A DNA stretch of 64,000 bases from ZC4RG20 sp963702105 (GTDB lineage: Bacteria; Pseudomonadota; Gammaproteobacteria; Steroidobacterales; Rariloculaceae), in assembly GCA_963702105.1 (NCBI GenBank), contig OY969712.1:2418001-2482000 (forward strand). Reading direction: 5' to 3'. Numbering within the stretch: position 1 is the first letter of the stretch; every line of letters starts with the position of its first letter. The position numbers and the translations under genes are program-made. Shown one piece after another: positions 45,836 through 55,417 of the stretch. The notes under the pieces were generated by a model. That model saw only the letters and a program-made list of their open reading frames with translations. It was not told the origin of the DNA and searched no databases.

Positions 45836-46020
45836 GAGTCGTCCTCCATAAATAACTGAAACCGCGGAAAAATCCGCGATTGCTGCGTCGCGCGCGGCAT
45901 GGGATTCCGGCCGCGTCGAACAGCTTGGGAAGGACATTGTAAGACACTGCGTTCCGAAATGTCCGGAACGTCGTGAGTCGGTGTGAGCGACGAAACCTGC
46001 GCGATCCAAGCGCGCCGGGG

Positions 46021-47088
46021 TTACCTCGCGGCCTGCGTCTCGATTCCGTCGGCGATGTCGATGAATGCGCGCGCATACTTGCCGTTGTCGAGCTGCGCCA
46101 TCGCAAAGTGGCCGCCGCCCCTGAGCCCTCGATCCGGCAGGTACACGTAGGTCGCGTCCACACCCGCCTGCTGCCAGACGGCGGTTTGGCACTTCAAGGC
46201 GCCGAGGCTGCTGAGGCCCTTCTCCGTCGCCACGAGGACGATACGCAAGCCGGCGTAGTTGACGAGCTTGCTCGGAGGGTCACGCTGCATCGCGCAACCA
46301 TCGTGATCGACGGGCGCGAAGTTGCTGGGCAGCGGGGGTTGCGCGGACCAACCGGCGATCAAGGGCGGCGCACCGCCGAAGCCGGGCGCAACCGGGTTGC
46401 TGCCCGCCGCTTCGAAACCGATGATGCCGACGACCTTTTTCGGATTCAGCTCCGGGACGCGAAAGGTACTGCCGCCGCCGGCCGAATGCGCCAGCAGAAT
46501 GGCGGGGCCGATTTCGTCGAGCAGCGCCGAGATCTTGCGTGCCGCGAGCGCGTCTCCACAGTACGGGGCCGTAGACGAGCTCGCCGTCCACGCGACGACC
46601 GCCGGATTCGTCGGCGTCGGGGCGCCGCCCGGCCAGACGCTCGCGTCGGACGTCGCGAGCCGCGAGATGATCGCCGTATTCGCGACGCCGACCTTACCGT
46701 TGCCGCAGCTCGGGTTGCTCTGGGAGCGGCCATCTCCCGGACGGTCTACGACGTAGACGTCCCAGCCGTCGGCGACGAAATAGTCGGCCCAGCCGTCGCG
46801 CCCGTCGGGGGTCTGCATCCAGTCGGTGCCCTGTCCGCCGCCGCCGTGAATCAGCACGAGGGGAAACTTGTGGCGGCGGTTCACGGGCAGCATGTACTGA
46901 ACGAACATCGCGTTGCGCACGTCGAGCGAGCCGCCGTTGCCGGGCTCCGTCTCGTAGCCGACGAACTTCTCGCCGAGATCGCGCAGCACGATCGGACCGG
47001 CCTCGCCGCCTGCATGAGCCGGCGCGCCGACGGCGACGGCCGCCCCCAAAGCCGCGCCCATGAGCAGATGTCTAGCCCTACTATGCAT
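46021..47088 (-). CDS. Secreted alpha/beta hydrolase
   Basis: 355 residues, start at 47088 with GGGAGG upstream; signal peptide ends APAHA. Oxyanion-hole region LVLIHGGGGQGTDW, nucleophile Ser202 in LLAHSAGGGS (elbow AHSAG), acid probably in the LVATEKG-to-YVYLPDRG region, His in RGGGHFAMAQLDN. A relative of lipase/esterase-type hydrolases acting on small esters in the periplasm. It lies between the cupin and the second DUF6152 fusion, all leftward with gaps of 102 and 185 bases, so a shared transcript is likely. Confidence 0.83.
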   Translation of the reverse strand: MHSRARHLLMGAALGAAVAVGAPAHAGGEAGPIVLRDLGEKFVGYETEPGNGGSLDVRNAMFVQYMLPVNRRHKFPLVLIHGGGGQGTDWMQTPDGRDGWADYFVADGWDVYVVDRPGDGRSQSNPSCGNGKVGVANTAIISRLATSDASVWPGGAPTPTNPAVVAWTASSSTAPYCGDALAARKISALLDEIGPAILLAHSAGGGSTFRVPELNPKKVVGIIGFEAAGSNPVAPGFGGAPPLIAGWSAQPPLPSNFAPVDHDGCAMQRDPPSKLVNYAGLRIVLVATEKGLSSLGALKCQTAVWQQAGVDATYVYLPDRGLRGGGHFAMAQLDNGKYARAFIDIADGIETQAAR

Positions 47089-47190
47089 GTCTACGCGCCT
47101 CCCAATCGAGCACCGTGTTACCTTCGCGGCAACCCACCGCGTCGCCCTAGCGACGATCCACCCTCCAAAATCCCCGACGCGCCGCGCGCG

Positions 47191-47667
47191 TCAGCCGGGA
47201 CCGCGGCTCCAGGCCACAACGTCGAAATCGTCGCCAACATGCAGAAACAGGTTCGTGATCGGACCGAGCGGACGCGTGACATGGCCCTTACCCGTCGTGT
47301 CCTCGAGAAATACGAGATCGCCGGGACCGATCTTGCGCCGCGTACCGTCGGTGATCTCCACTTCGAGCGCACCCGTCATGTTGATCGCGAACTGCTTGCG
47401 GGGCGCGTTGTGCCAGTCCGGTGCCGTCGTGCCCGAACCCCGATAGACCCCGGCCGTCATGTGCGTGATCGGGACCGGGCCGGCGTTATCCGCGATGACG
47501 AGGTCCTCGATGTGCGACTTTCCGTCGGGCGTCGAGTAGACGCGGATGACGCGCGCCTGCGTGCCGCTCGCCCCCGCAGAGGGCGCCGAGCCGCTTTGTG
47601 CAATTGCCTTCGCGCCGCCCAGTACGGCCGCGATTCCGCCGATGGCCAAGACGTCTCGTCGTTGCAT
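47191..47667 (-). CDS. Exported cupin-like protein
   Basis: 158 residues from the ATG at 47667 (AAGGGGAAACGAC upstream). The N-terminus QRRDVLAIGGIAAVLGGAKA resembles a Tat signal. The body is a single cupin barrel: DWHNAPRKQFAINMTGALEVEITDG and IGPGDLVFLEDTTGKGHVTR. Only one clear His is in motif 1 (DWHNAP), so the metal site may be reduced. 27 bases downstream of the DUF6152-GHWEGD fusion gene, certainly the same operon. Substrate unknown. Confidence 0.8.
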   Translation of the reverse strand: MQRRDVLAIGGIAAVLGGAKAIAQSGSAPSAGASGTQARVIRVYSTPDGKSHIEDLVIADNAGPVPITHMTAGVYRGSGTTAPDWHNAPRKQFAINMTGALEVEITDGTRRKIGPGDLVFLEDTTGKGHVTRPLGPITNLFLHVGDDFDVVAWSRGPG

Positions 47668-47694
47668 GTCGTTTCCCCTTTTCGGTCGCACCCT

Positions 47695-48930
47695 CTATCG
47701 CCCGATCGCCTGTTCCTCGCGCTGCACGTCGGGATTGAACTCGTACGTCAGCTCCTTGCAGGGACGGGGCTCGTACGGCACGTCGGCCGGCAGCACCGTA
47801 TCCGAGCCCACGTACTGACCCTTGAAATAGACCGGATCGGTCGCGACGTACTCGCGCGTTAGGGCCCGCGTCTTCGGGTCGAGCGAGAAACGCTCGACGA
47901 CGTGCAGCTGGGCGCTGTTCCGTATCGGCGCCGCGATGACACCGGGCTCGAAACCGACCGTATCGACCACGAGCACGTCTCCCTCCCAGTGCCCGATCGA
48001 GTGCCCCGCGTAGCTCGGCTTGATGTCGGCCGGGTGCTTGTCCATGTTCATGTGGATGACGCGCTCGAAGCTGTAGAGACCGTAGTGGATCACGATGCGG
48101 TCCTTCTCCTGCTCGATCCGGTTGACCGGCCCGTCGAACACCCAATCGAGAATGATGCTCGTCGGCCGGCAGCGCAGCCGGGGATTGTCCTCCGGCGACC
48201 ACATTCGGAACGCGTCTGCCTCCTTCTTGCCCCGGGGCGTCAAGGTCACAGGCCGCGGCCCCCAACCGGCCGAGGGGGTATCCTTGATCGCGATCTTGCC
48301 GGCCTCGACTGCGGCCACGAGGTGCTTCGGCACGAGCGCGGCGCCCTTCCCTCCGGGCGGCACGGCGATGACGTACTGCTCCTGCGCCCAGTCCCCGGAG
48401 ATATTGGGCTCGCCCGAGGGCAAGCGCAACGGCCGGGTCGAGATCTCGTTGGCTTTCGTCGCGAACTGGTCGTTCCGGTTGAATCCGGCGGCATCGCCGA
48501 CCTGCACGTCCTCGAGATAACAGGAGTGCGGATCGTCGCGGTGCGCAAAGCCGTGAACGGTGACCTTGGCGCCGACCGCGAACATCTCGGGCTTCCACCC
48601 CGAGCGCCTCAGCAGGGTCGCGGCGCGCATTTCGCAGCGCATCGCGATGGTCCTGCCGTCCGGTTGCACGGCATTGAAGTGCAGATAGGAGTGAGGGTTG
48701 ACGAATTCCATGCGCGTGATGACACCGGTCAGGACGACCGGCTTCGAGCGGTCAAAGCGGCCGAAGCCGTGGTGCGCGAGCGCCGCGCTCGAGAGCGCGA
48801 GGCTCCCGGCCGCGATGGCCGCGACGACCACGCCGGCTGCGCCGGTTGCGAGGTCGAGCCGCCTGCCGCGCTTCAGGCCCAAGGCGCGCCCGAGCCACGC
48901 CCGAATATCGCCGTTATTCTTCCGGTCCAC
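47695..48930 (-). CDS. DUF6152-GHWEGD fusion protein, secreted
   Basis: 411 residues. Long signal region (about 1-52, ending AALA), then a DUF6152 domain HHGFGRFDRSKPVVLTGVI, FVNPHSYLHFNAV, MRAATLLRRSGW, HRDDPHSCYLEDV. The GHWEGD module follows with PNISGDWAQEQY, TSIILDWVFDGPVNRIEQ, GHWEGDVLVVDTVGF, LHVVERFSLD and CKELTYEFNP. About half the positions match the fusion at 44672-45835, so the two are paralogues flanking a cupin and a hydrolase. First gene of that leftward operon. Function unknown; periplasmic by signal. Confidence 0.83.
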   Translation of the reverse strand: MDRKNNGDIRAWLGRALGLKRGRRLDLATGAAGVVVAAIAAGSLALSSAALAHHGFGRFDRSKPVVLTGVITRMEFVNPHSYLHFNAVQPDGRTIAMRCEMRAATLLRRSGWKPEMFAVGAKVTVHGFAHRDDPHSCYLEDVQVGDAAGFNRNDQFATKANEISTRPLRLPSGEPNISGDWAQEQYVIAVPPGGKGAALVPKHLVAAVEAGKIAIKDTPSAGWGPRPVTLTPRGKKEADAFRMWSPEDNPRLRCRPTSIILDWVFDGPVNRIEQEKDRIVIHYGLYSFERVIHMNMDKHPADIKPSYAGHSIGHWEGDVLVVDTVGFEPGVIAAPIRNSAQLHVVERFSLDPKTRALTREYVATDPVYFKGQYVGSDTVLPADVPYEPRPCKELTYEFNPDVQREEQAIGR

Positions 48931-49607
48931 CGCCGCCTCCCCCTTCGTCTCCTAGCGGGCCGCTCCATCGAGCCCCCGGTCCACGCACTTGAGAATAATA
49001 GCCCGGTGTCGGCGGCGCCAGCCGAGCAGCCCCTCTCCCGGGGTCACTCTTCGCCGCGGCGCGCGAACCGCCAACTCTCGAGCGTCTCGAGCACGGAGTC
49101 GAGATGCCCTCGGGCGTCCTTGCGCCCCACGCTTCGAAATCGGAGAACGCATCCTCTCCCCACAGCGGCCCGAGGGGGAGATATCCATGAAGTCCATGAC
49201 GTTCGGAATGTATCTTCCCGCGCGCAGAACGAGCTGCGGCAGCAGAGGATCCACGAGCTCGAACGATTCATTGAGCTCCCAGAAGAGGCGCGAATACATC
49301 TTCTTTGGGCATGCCGTATTGCTCGCGGACGGCCTCGTCCGGATCGAGAGAACGCAAAAGCAGGCTGCGCCGGCGCTCGTTGCGCACCCGAGAAACGAGC
49401 CCTGCGGTGTCCGTGACTGCGGCGTCCGTGACTGCGGCGTCGAGTGGAGTCAAGGGTGCCCCGGCCAGCGTCGAGGAACATTCCGGATGGCACAGGAGTC
49501 TGCGGTCTCGACGGCAGCAATACAAGTTGGCCGGCCTATGGATTATGATCAGCCCACCTGCCTCGCCTGGGGAGGGCGGGGTTCGAAGCCCAGCAGAGGA
49601 AACAAGA
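48931..49607. other. Divergent intergenic region with a short tandem repeat
   Basis: 677 bases between the leftward fusion gene and the rightward hydrolase. A 15-bp unit (GTGACTGCGGCGTCC) is repeated in tandem at about 49410-49440. Leftward frames hold short protein-like pieces, REQYGMPKEDV and, one frame over, YSRLFWELNESFELVDPLLP, which may be a frameshifted remnant at about 49170-49360. I do not recognise it. Confidence 0.35.
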
Positions 49608-50562
49608 ATGAACCCAATGAGCCGGCGAAGATTCATAACGTCGACGGGCGCGCTGGCGGCAGCCCCCGCACTGACTTCCGTTTCCATTGGCGCGCGGGCG
49701 CAGAGCCCCGCCGCAGAGCCGCGCGTAGACCGCGACATCGTCTTCGGCAAGGGCGGAGACATGGATCTTACGCTCGAACGTCTACCATCCGCCCGAAGGG
49801 GTCACGCCGAAGCGCATGGGCATCGTTCACCTTTTCGGCGGCGGTTTCTTCGTCGGCAACAAGAACGCCGGCTACATCGTCGGCGACGCGCGCTTGCTGG
49901 CACAGCTCGGCTACACCAGCATCTCGGCGAACTACCGCCTGCAAAGCCAGGGGTCGTGGCCCGCGCAGATCCACGATACGAAGGCCGCGATCCGCTGGAC
50001 GCGCGCCAACGCCGAAAAGATCGGCATCGACGCGGACAAGATCGCCGTCGCGGGTTACTCCGCGGGCGGCATGCTCGCGCTCATGGCAGCCGGCACCAAC
50101 GGCATGAAGGAATTCGAGGGCGACGGGGGCAATGCGGGCGTCAGCTCCGACGTGCAGGCCTGCATCGGCGTGTATCCGCTCGCGAGCGCCGAAATGGCGA
50201 AGGGGCTCTGGCCGAAAGGCGAGGCCACGCCCGAGAAGATCGCGGCAGCCTCGCCGACGAGCTACATCTCCAAGAACTTCGCACCGACGATCTTCGTGCA
50301 CGGCACGGACGACCACATCATCCCCGTGCAGTCGAGCATCGATTTCTTCCACAAGCTGCACGATCTCGGCGTGCCGACGACGATGACGCTGATCCAGGGC
50401 GCCGATCACGCCTTCGACAACGCCGCGCCCGATGCGGTCGAGGTCATGGAGAAGTCGGTCGACCTTTTCCTCGACCGACTCATCGTCAATCCGAAGCCCT
50501 ATGCCCGCTTCGGCGCGGGCGGCGGCGGCAGACGACGGCCGAGCGGCGGTTCGCAGGGATAG
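49608..50562 (+). pseudogene. Tat-exported alpha/beta hydrolase (BD-FAE-like esterase) with a frameshift
   Basis: Start at 49608 (AGAGGAA upstream). Tat signal SRRRFITSTGALAAAP, then DIVFGKGGDMDLTL, after which the frame must shift by one to continue as VYHPPEGVTPKRMGIVHLFGGGFFVG. The shift is at about 49773-49779 in GAACGTC; removing one A gives the canonical LDVYHP. From 49816 the sequence is clean: AVAGYSAGGMLAL (nucleophile), GTDDHIIP (acid), QGADHAFD (His). It would be an acetyl/feruloyl-ester hydrolase in the periplasm. An internal ATG at 49816 could give a shorter cytosolic protein without the first strands. Convergent with the SnoaL gene. Confidence 0.75.
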
Positions 50563-50592
50563 CGGCGGCGGCAGCGAACGACGGTTAGTCCG

Positions 50593-52692
50593 TCAGTTCG
50601 ACTCCGTCTGCCGGCTGCCGCGCCCGAATGCCGTCCCGCCGGCCGCCGGATCCGGCGGCGGTGCGACGCGGCCCGTCACCGGGTTCGGGTAATGAAACGG
50701 CTCGGCGTAGTAGTTCGGAAAAGTCAGGTAGATGACCGTCGGCGGTAGATCCGGCGGCGGCGCGAAGCTCTCGGGGCGCGTGTTCGGCACCGTGTGGTCC
50801 ACCCAGCCTTCGGCGTAGGACGAATACATGTTGAACGGACCGTGCAGCTTCTTGATCATCCAGACGCCGTTGCGCTTCACGTAGCCGTTCTCGTAATAGC
50901 AGTCGCCCCAGCCGCCGCCGCCCATTACGAACGCCGTCCACCGCCCCTCGGCCGTGTGCCCGTCCGGGTTGACCGTGACGATGCCCTGGAACTGTTGGTG
51001 GTCGATGATCAGACCGTCTTTGCGGCCGGGCGGACCGAAGGCCTTGAGCAGGTACTCGCGCGCGCGCTCGCGGCCGATGAATACGCCTCGGCCGCCGATC
51101 TCGAGTGTGCCGTCCTCGGCGTAGAGATCGGCGACATCGTTCCACTGCGCTTGATCGACGTAGTAGCCGTAGGCCCGCTGCAGCTTCTCGATGGCCGAAA
51201 CATCCGCGAGACTCAGGGCCCGGGCGGAAACGTCGGCGAGCTGCGCAGCGATCTTCCCGAGCTCGCCGCCCTGCCCTCGCGGCACGTCGATCGGCCGAAT
51301 CGGCGTCGCGTCCTTGACGCGATGCGCATAGTGATAGGGCACGAAGTGGGCTGTCGGCAGCGATCGGTAGACTTCCGTCGGCGGGCGATCCGGAGGGAGC
51401 GCTTTGCTCGGCGGCTCCATGGGCAGCGGGGCCTTGACCCAGCCCTTGTCGTAGTCGGCCCACATCGTCACGTAGTAGTGCAGCTTAGAGATGCGCCACA
51501 CGCCCCCTTCGTTGACGTACTCGTTCTCGTAAACGCCCGCGCCCCACCGGCCCGTGCCGGCGCGCGAGACCTGCACGTCGCTGCGCCAGCGCGCCTTGGC
51601 CGTGCGGTTGTCCGGCGCCACGTCGATGATGGGCTGCAGCATCGGGTAGTTGTTGAGCTGGCGCGGCTCGAGCCCCTGAGGCCCCATGAGCGTCAGCGCC
51701 TGGCGCACGCGGTCGCGGCCGACGTAGACCCCGCGCTGGCCGAACTCGTAGGTCGCGTCCTGCGCAAATAGGCTGGCGGCCTGGTCCCAGAGGCCCTTGT
51801 CGACGTAGTACCCGTACTCGTCCTGCAGGTTCTCGATGGCACGCTCGGAGGCGAGCACGGTGAGGCGCGCCGCGACCTCGTCCGCGGCGCGCTCGAGCTC
51901 GCCCGTCTCGCCCGAATCAGGAGCGCCGGCCGGCGCGAGCGCGGCCGGCAGCGGCGCGGGGCCGGGCTCGTAGTGGAACGGCGGCACGAAGACGTTCGGG
52001 AAGGGCCGGTAGCGCTGCGTCGGCGGCGCGTCGGGCGGGTAGGCCTTCGCGACGTCGGTGCGCCAGTCGCCTTCGACGGGCTGGAGCTTGGCCCAGCCGC
52101 CCTTGTAAGGCGCGACGAAGTTCGTATAGACCCGGAGCGACTGGATCTTCCAGACGCCGTCCTGCTTCACGTAGCGGTTCTCCATCTCGGCATCGCCCCA
52201 ATGAGCCGAGACGTGGTATTCGCCGAGCAGGGAGAAATCCCGCCATCGCGCCCGCGCCGTTCTGCCGTCGGCCGCGACCGTCACGACGGGCTGAAGCTGC
52301 ATGTGATGGTTGAACTGCCCGAACGGCAGCCCCGGTCCCGTGCCGTCGGTCCCCTTGCCGTAGCGGATAATGGCCTCGGCGATGTGCGGCTTGCCGCGGT
52401 AGACGCCGTCCACCCCGACCTCGAGCGTCGCATCGGCGGCGAAAAGATCGGCAGCCTCGCCCCAGTACCCTTTATCGATGTAGTAGCCGTACGCGCGCTG
52501 CAACCGCTGGATTGCGGCGATGTCCTCGAGCCGCTCGGCCTCGGCGGCCAGCGCCGCCGTGCGCGCGCGCAGCGCTTCGAGACCCGAGTCCCCTCGCTCG
52601 CTCTGAGCCGCGGCCGGAAGGGCGTACGGGACGAGAAAGGCGAGCAGCAGGGCGGCGGCCGCCGCCCCGACGTGGCGGTAAAATATACGCAT
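50593..52692 (-). CDS. Secreted protein with three tandem SnoaL-like (NTF2-fold) domains
   Basis: 699 residues from the ATG at 52692; the open frame upstream to 53229 is Arg-rich shadow. Signal peptide ends PAAAQ. Three repeats of about 190-200 residues each begin with the same pattern (AIQRLQRAYGYYIDKGYWGEAADLF; AIENLQDEYGYYVDKGLWDQAASLF; AIEKLQRAYGYYVDQAQWNDVADLY), continue through D-x-T-x-E-x-G-x-x-G-V-Y/F-x-G and a late G-V-W-x-I-x-x-L strand, and end with Pro-rich linkers (PPDxPPT). This is the SnoaL_4/NTF2-like fold of polyketide cyclases, isomerases and ring-hydroxylating dioxygenase beta subunits. Triplication in a single exported chain is unusual. Catalytic role unknown. Confidence 0.82.
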   Translation of the reverse strand: MRIFYRHVGAAAAALLLAFLVPYALPAAAQSERGDSGLEALRARTAALAAEAERLEDIAAIQRLQRAYGYYIDKGYWGEAADLFAADATLEVGVDGVYRGKPHIAEAIIRYGKGTDGTGPGLPFGQFNHHMQLQPVVTVAADGRTARARWRDFSLLGEYHVSAHWGDAEMENRYVKQDGVWKIQSLRVYTNFVAPYKGGWAKLQPVEGDWRTDVAKAYPPDAPPTQRYRPFPNVFVPPFHYEPGPAPLPAALAPAGAPDSGETGELERAADEVAARLTVLASERAIENLQDEYGYYVDKGLWDQAASLFAQDATYEFGQRGVYVGRDRVRQALTLMGPQGLEPRQLNNYPMLQPIIDVAPDNRTAKARWRSDVQVSRAGTGRWGAGVYENEYVNEGGVWRISKLHYYVTMWADYDKGWVKAPLPMEPPSKALPPDRPPTEVYRSLPTAHFVPYHYAHRVKDATPIRPIDVPRGQGGELGKIAAQLADVSARALSLADVSAIEKLQRAYGYYVDQAQWNDVADLYAEDGTLEIGGRGVFIGRERAREYLLKAFGPPGRKDGLIIDHQQFQGIVTVNPDGHTAEGRWTAFVMGGGGWGDCYYENGYVKRNGVWMIKKLHGPFNMYSSYAEGWVDHTVPNTRPESFAPPPDLPPTVIYLTFPNYYAEPFHYPNPVTGRVAPPPDPAAGGTAFGRGSRQTESN

Positions 52693-52784
52693 CTTCGTTC
52701 GGTTCCCCAATGAACGCGGCTGTCGGCCGGTCTCACAGCCGAATTGTTCCGGCCTCGTTCGCGACACGCAACCTTCCGGCCGCT

Positions 52785-54044
52785 TCAATCCTTCGGATAA
52801 TAGCGCAATGCGACCGCTGCCCCGTCCTGGACGCGGCCGTTCTTGACGATAGGCCGGTAGCGGCCGGCCCTGATGAGGCGGACGAGATCCTTCGCGGCGT
52901 CGGAGGGCGGGCCCGAGGTGTCGTCGAGGATCCGGATGTGCTCGGCCTTGCCGTAGCGTGTGATTTCGAACGCCGCGTCGATGTGCTCGGCGGATGTCGG
53001 CGAGCCCTGCGAGGCCAGCGGATTCGCCTCGAACGTCGGAATCGGAATCGGCGTCTTCGGAGCGAAAATCTCCTCGATGGCCGACTGAGCGATGCCCATC
53101 TTCTCGAGGAAGCCGTAAGCCTGCTCGTACCGTCCGACAACGTCGTCGAGCGCGTCGAGCCCGGAGTGCAGGGAGAACATGAGATCCCAGTCCGTCATCT
53201 CGACGAACGTCCGCACCCGCGAGAGCCACGGTGCGGCGTTCGCCGAGTTGTAGCTCACGAGCCGGCGATAGCTGCGCTTACCTGTCAAGTAGTCGTGGGA
53301 TGAATAGCTCAAGCGGATGAGCCTCGTCTCGAGCGCGCGGAGATCCGGGCTCGAGTAGCGCCTGTTACGGCGCAGCACGTCGATCGCCTGCGCATAGAAG
53401 ATCTTCGCCTCGGTCTCGAGCGCTCTGATGACGGCGTCGCGGTCCCCGGAAGAGCAGTTGCCGGCGGAGTCGTCGGGCTGCGTTCCGGGGCGCCAGTCAT
53501 AGTAGCAACCGAGATAGATCTGCGGCGGAAACTCTCCGGCGCGATAGCGGTCGAGCACGCTCACGCGCTCGTCGGCCGCCTCCCGCAGCATCGGCACGGT
53601 GCTCACGTCTTCGGGATGCCGCCTGGCGAGCGCCAACATCTTCTTCTCGAGGCGCCACGCCGTCTCCGAATCGCCGCGCGCCGTCTCGTCGTGCATCTCC
53701 TGCCGGATCAGCTGAGCTTCCTTGACCGTATGCAGGCCATAGTTCGCGCGGACGACCTGCCGGGCCTGCTCGAACGCCGCGATGGCCAGCGCGCGGCTGC
53801 CGTCCTCCTGGTAGAGCAGCGCGAGCTGCGTCCACGGCTCGATCAATGCGCTCGAGTAAGGCCCGTTCTGCGACCGCTCTGCGTCGATCTCGTCGATAAC
53901 CTGCCGCTGCCGTTCGCTGTTCGCGGTCGGTACGAAAGTTTCCTGCGGAAACGCGCGCGCGGGCACGACGGCGCCGAGGAGCAAGAGAAGGATTCCAGCC
54001 TCAGCCTTCGCCTTCGTCGTCCGAAGCATCTCGAATGCAGCCAT
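52785..54044 (-). CDS. Exported protein with helical-repeat region and TonB C-terminal-like domain
   Basis: 419 residues, start at 54044 with GGAGA upstream; signal peptide ends VPARA. The middle (about 60-330) has TPR-like helices such as LIEPWTQLALLYQEDGSRALAIAAFEQARQVV. Residues about 350-419 fit a TonB_C module: DAAFEITRYGKAEHIRILDD, AKDLVRLIRAGRYRPIVKNGR, AVALRYYPKD. There is no N-terminal membrane anchor or Pro-rich spacer, so it is not a classical TonB. Similar TPR/TonB_C proteins are common in Steroidobacter-like and Xanthomonas-like genomes; their job is unknown. 92 bases upstream of the triple SnoaL gene, perhaps co-transcribed. Confidence 0.78.
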   Translation of the reverse strand: MAAFEMLRTTKAKAEAGILLLLLGAVVPARAFPQETFVPTANSERQRQVIDEIDAERSQNGPYSSALIEPWTQLALLYQEDGSRALAIAAFEQARQVVRANYGLHTVKEAQLIRQEMHDETARGDSETAWRLEKKMLALARRHPEDVSTVPMLREAADERVSVLDRYRAGEFPPQIYLGCYYDWRPGTQPDDSAGNCSSGDRDAVIRALETEAKIFYAQAIDVLRRNRRYSSPDLRALETRLIRLSYSSHDYLTGKRSYRRLVSYNSANAAPWLSRVRTFVEMTDWDLMFSLHSGLDALDDVVGRYEQAYGFLEKMGIAQSAIEEIFAPKTPIPIPTFEANPLASQGSPTSAEHIDAAFEITRYGKAEHIRILDDTSGPPSDAAKDLVRLIRAGRYRPIVKNGRVQDGAAVALRYYPKD

Positions 54045-54523
54045 AGGCGTTCTCCGAGCATTGGCTTGAACAGATCCGTTCCGGGGTCACATTCCCGCGT
54101 CGATCGGCTCCGGTGCCGACCTTGCCGACGAAGCGCGGACTCGTCGTCCGAATGTAGTTCGGACCGGCGGTATTGTCCTCGTGGTGGGCAAATTCGAAAT
54201 TTCTGTAGCCGTCGCCTCGCCTCCACGGAACCTTCACATGCCCTTGTCCTCGCCCCCTTGTCCTCGCCCGGATTGCTCGCTCGCAGCCGTCGCGCGCTCG
54301 AGACTTTCGATCATGAGACGCCTAACGACGTGCACCGTCAAGCATAGGGAGCCCCCCACTTTGCTGTCAAAATGTCTAGTAAAAGGCGGTCGATGCGCGC
54401 GGGGCCGAAACCCGTTGGATGCGGGCGCAGCGGGCCGGCCCCGCGTGCCGGAGCGCGCTGTGATTCGGCCTGCGACTCTGGCACGATACGGTTCACAGCG
54501 CTCGCCAATCTGAGGACTTCTCC
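54045..54523. other. Divergent intergenic region, no gene seen
   Basis: 479 bases between a leftward and a rightward gene, holding their promoters. No credible frame or repeat was found. Confidence 0.4.
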
Positions 54524-55405
54524 GTGAAACGTACTACCGCCTTATGGCTTCTGCTTTCGGCCGCGACGGTTGCCCCCGTTGCGGGCTTCGCGCAAGTCTC
54601 GTGCTCCCGGGAAGGGCTGCAGAAAGCCGTCGATCTCTACCTCGCGGCGCAGACGAGCGGCGATCCGTCCAGTCTGCCGTTCGCGAAAGGTATGGGCTAC
54701 ATGGAGAATGCCGCGCCGGCGGACATGCAGCACGGGCTGATCCACACGCCAATGAAGATCGATCATCACTTCAGCCTGCTGGACCCGGCGACGTGCCAGA
54801 CGTTCTCCGAGGTCATCGTCACGGACAAGGCGCACCCTTACGTGCTCGGCACGCGCATGCGCATCAACCACGACAAGATCGCCGAGATGGAAATCCTTTG
54901 GACGACGACCGGCTACTGGGGCTTCAATGCCGACGCGTATCTCAAGTACGCCTCGAGCGAGGACTGGGGCACCATTCCGGCGGACCAGCGCGATACGCGG
55001 GACACCTTGCTCCATGCGGCCAACGCCTATCTCGACGCGTTTCTCGAGGGCAACAAGAACAACGTCCCTTGGGGCTATCCGTGCAATCGCACGGAAGGCG
55101 GCATGCACACGGGTAAGGGTGCGCCGGAGGACACGTGCGCCGTCGGCGTTCCGAGCGGCGTCAACATCTCCAACCGCCGCTTCGTCGTAGACGAGACGAC
55201 GGGCACGATCGTCGTATTCTGCACCTTCGGTGCAGGCGGCCCTGCCGGCGGCAGCGGCTCGCCCGATACGCACCTGTTCCGCGTGGAACACGGCAAGCTG
55301 CGGTATGTGCACACGCTGACCCACCTGCTGCAGGCGGACTTTCGGCGCCCGCGCGGCGGCAACAACACCGGCGGCGCGGCCGGGAGCCCGGGAAACCGCG
55401 CGTAG
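54524..55405 (+). CDS. Secreted protein of unknown function
   Basis: 293 residues from a GTG at 54524 (GAGGA upstream). Signal peptide ends GFAQ. The body has LQKAVDLYLAAQTSGDPSSLPFA near the N-terminus, IDHHFSLLDPATC, MRINHDKIAEMEILWTTTGYWGFNADAYL, then a second NTF2-like half (LLHAANAYLDAFLEGNKNNVPWG) and a Gly-rich tail. The pattern resembles NTF2-like secreted proteins such as the DUF8021 type, but I cannot assign it firmly. Cysteines at about 27, 94, 186, 205 and 233 suggest disulfides in the periplasm. Convergent with the YCII gene. Confidence 0.72.
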   Translation: MKRTTALWLLLSAATVAPVAGFAQVSCSREGLQKAVDLYLAAQTSGDPSSLPFAKGMGYMENAAPADMQHGLIHTPMKIDHHFSLLDPATCQTFSEVIVTDKAHPYVLGTRMRINHDKIAEMEILWTTTGYWGFNADAYLKYASSEDWGTIPADQRDTRDTLLHAANAYLDAFLEGNKNNVPWGYPCNRTEGGMHTGKGAPEDTCAVGVPSGVNISNRRFVVDETTGTIVVFCTFGAGGPAGGSGSPDTHLFRVEHGKLRYVHTLTHLLQADFRRPRGGNNTGGAAGSPGNRA

Positions 55406-55417
55406 CCGTCTCGCGCA

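Noticed and set aside
49816..50562. Internal ATG as the real start of an intact cytosolic hydrolase
   Set aside because: The upstream frame encodes a clear Tat signal and the missing N-terminal strand; one base restores continuity, so a frameshift is more likely than a shorter gene.
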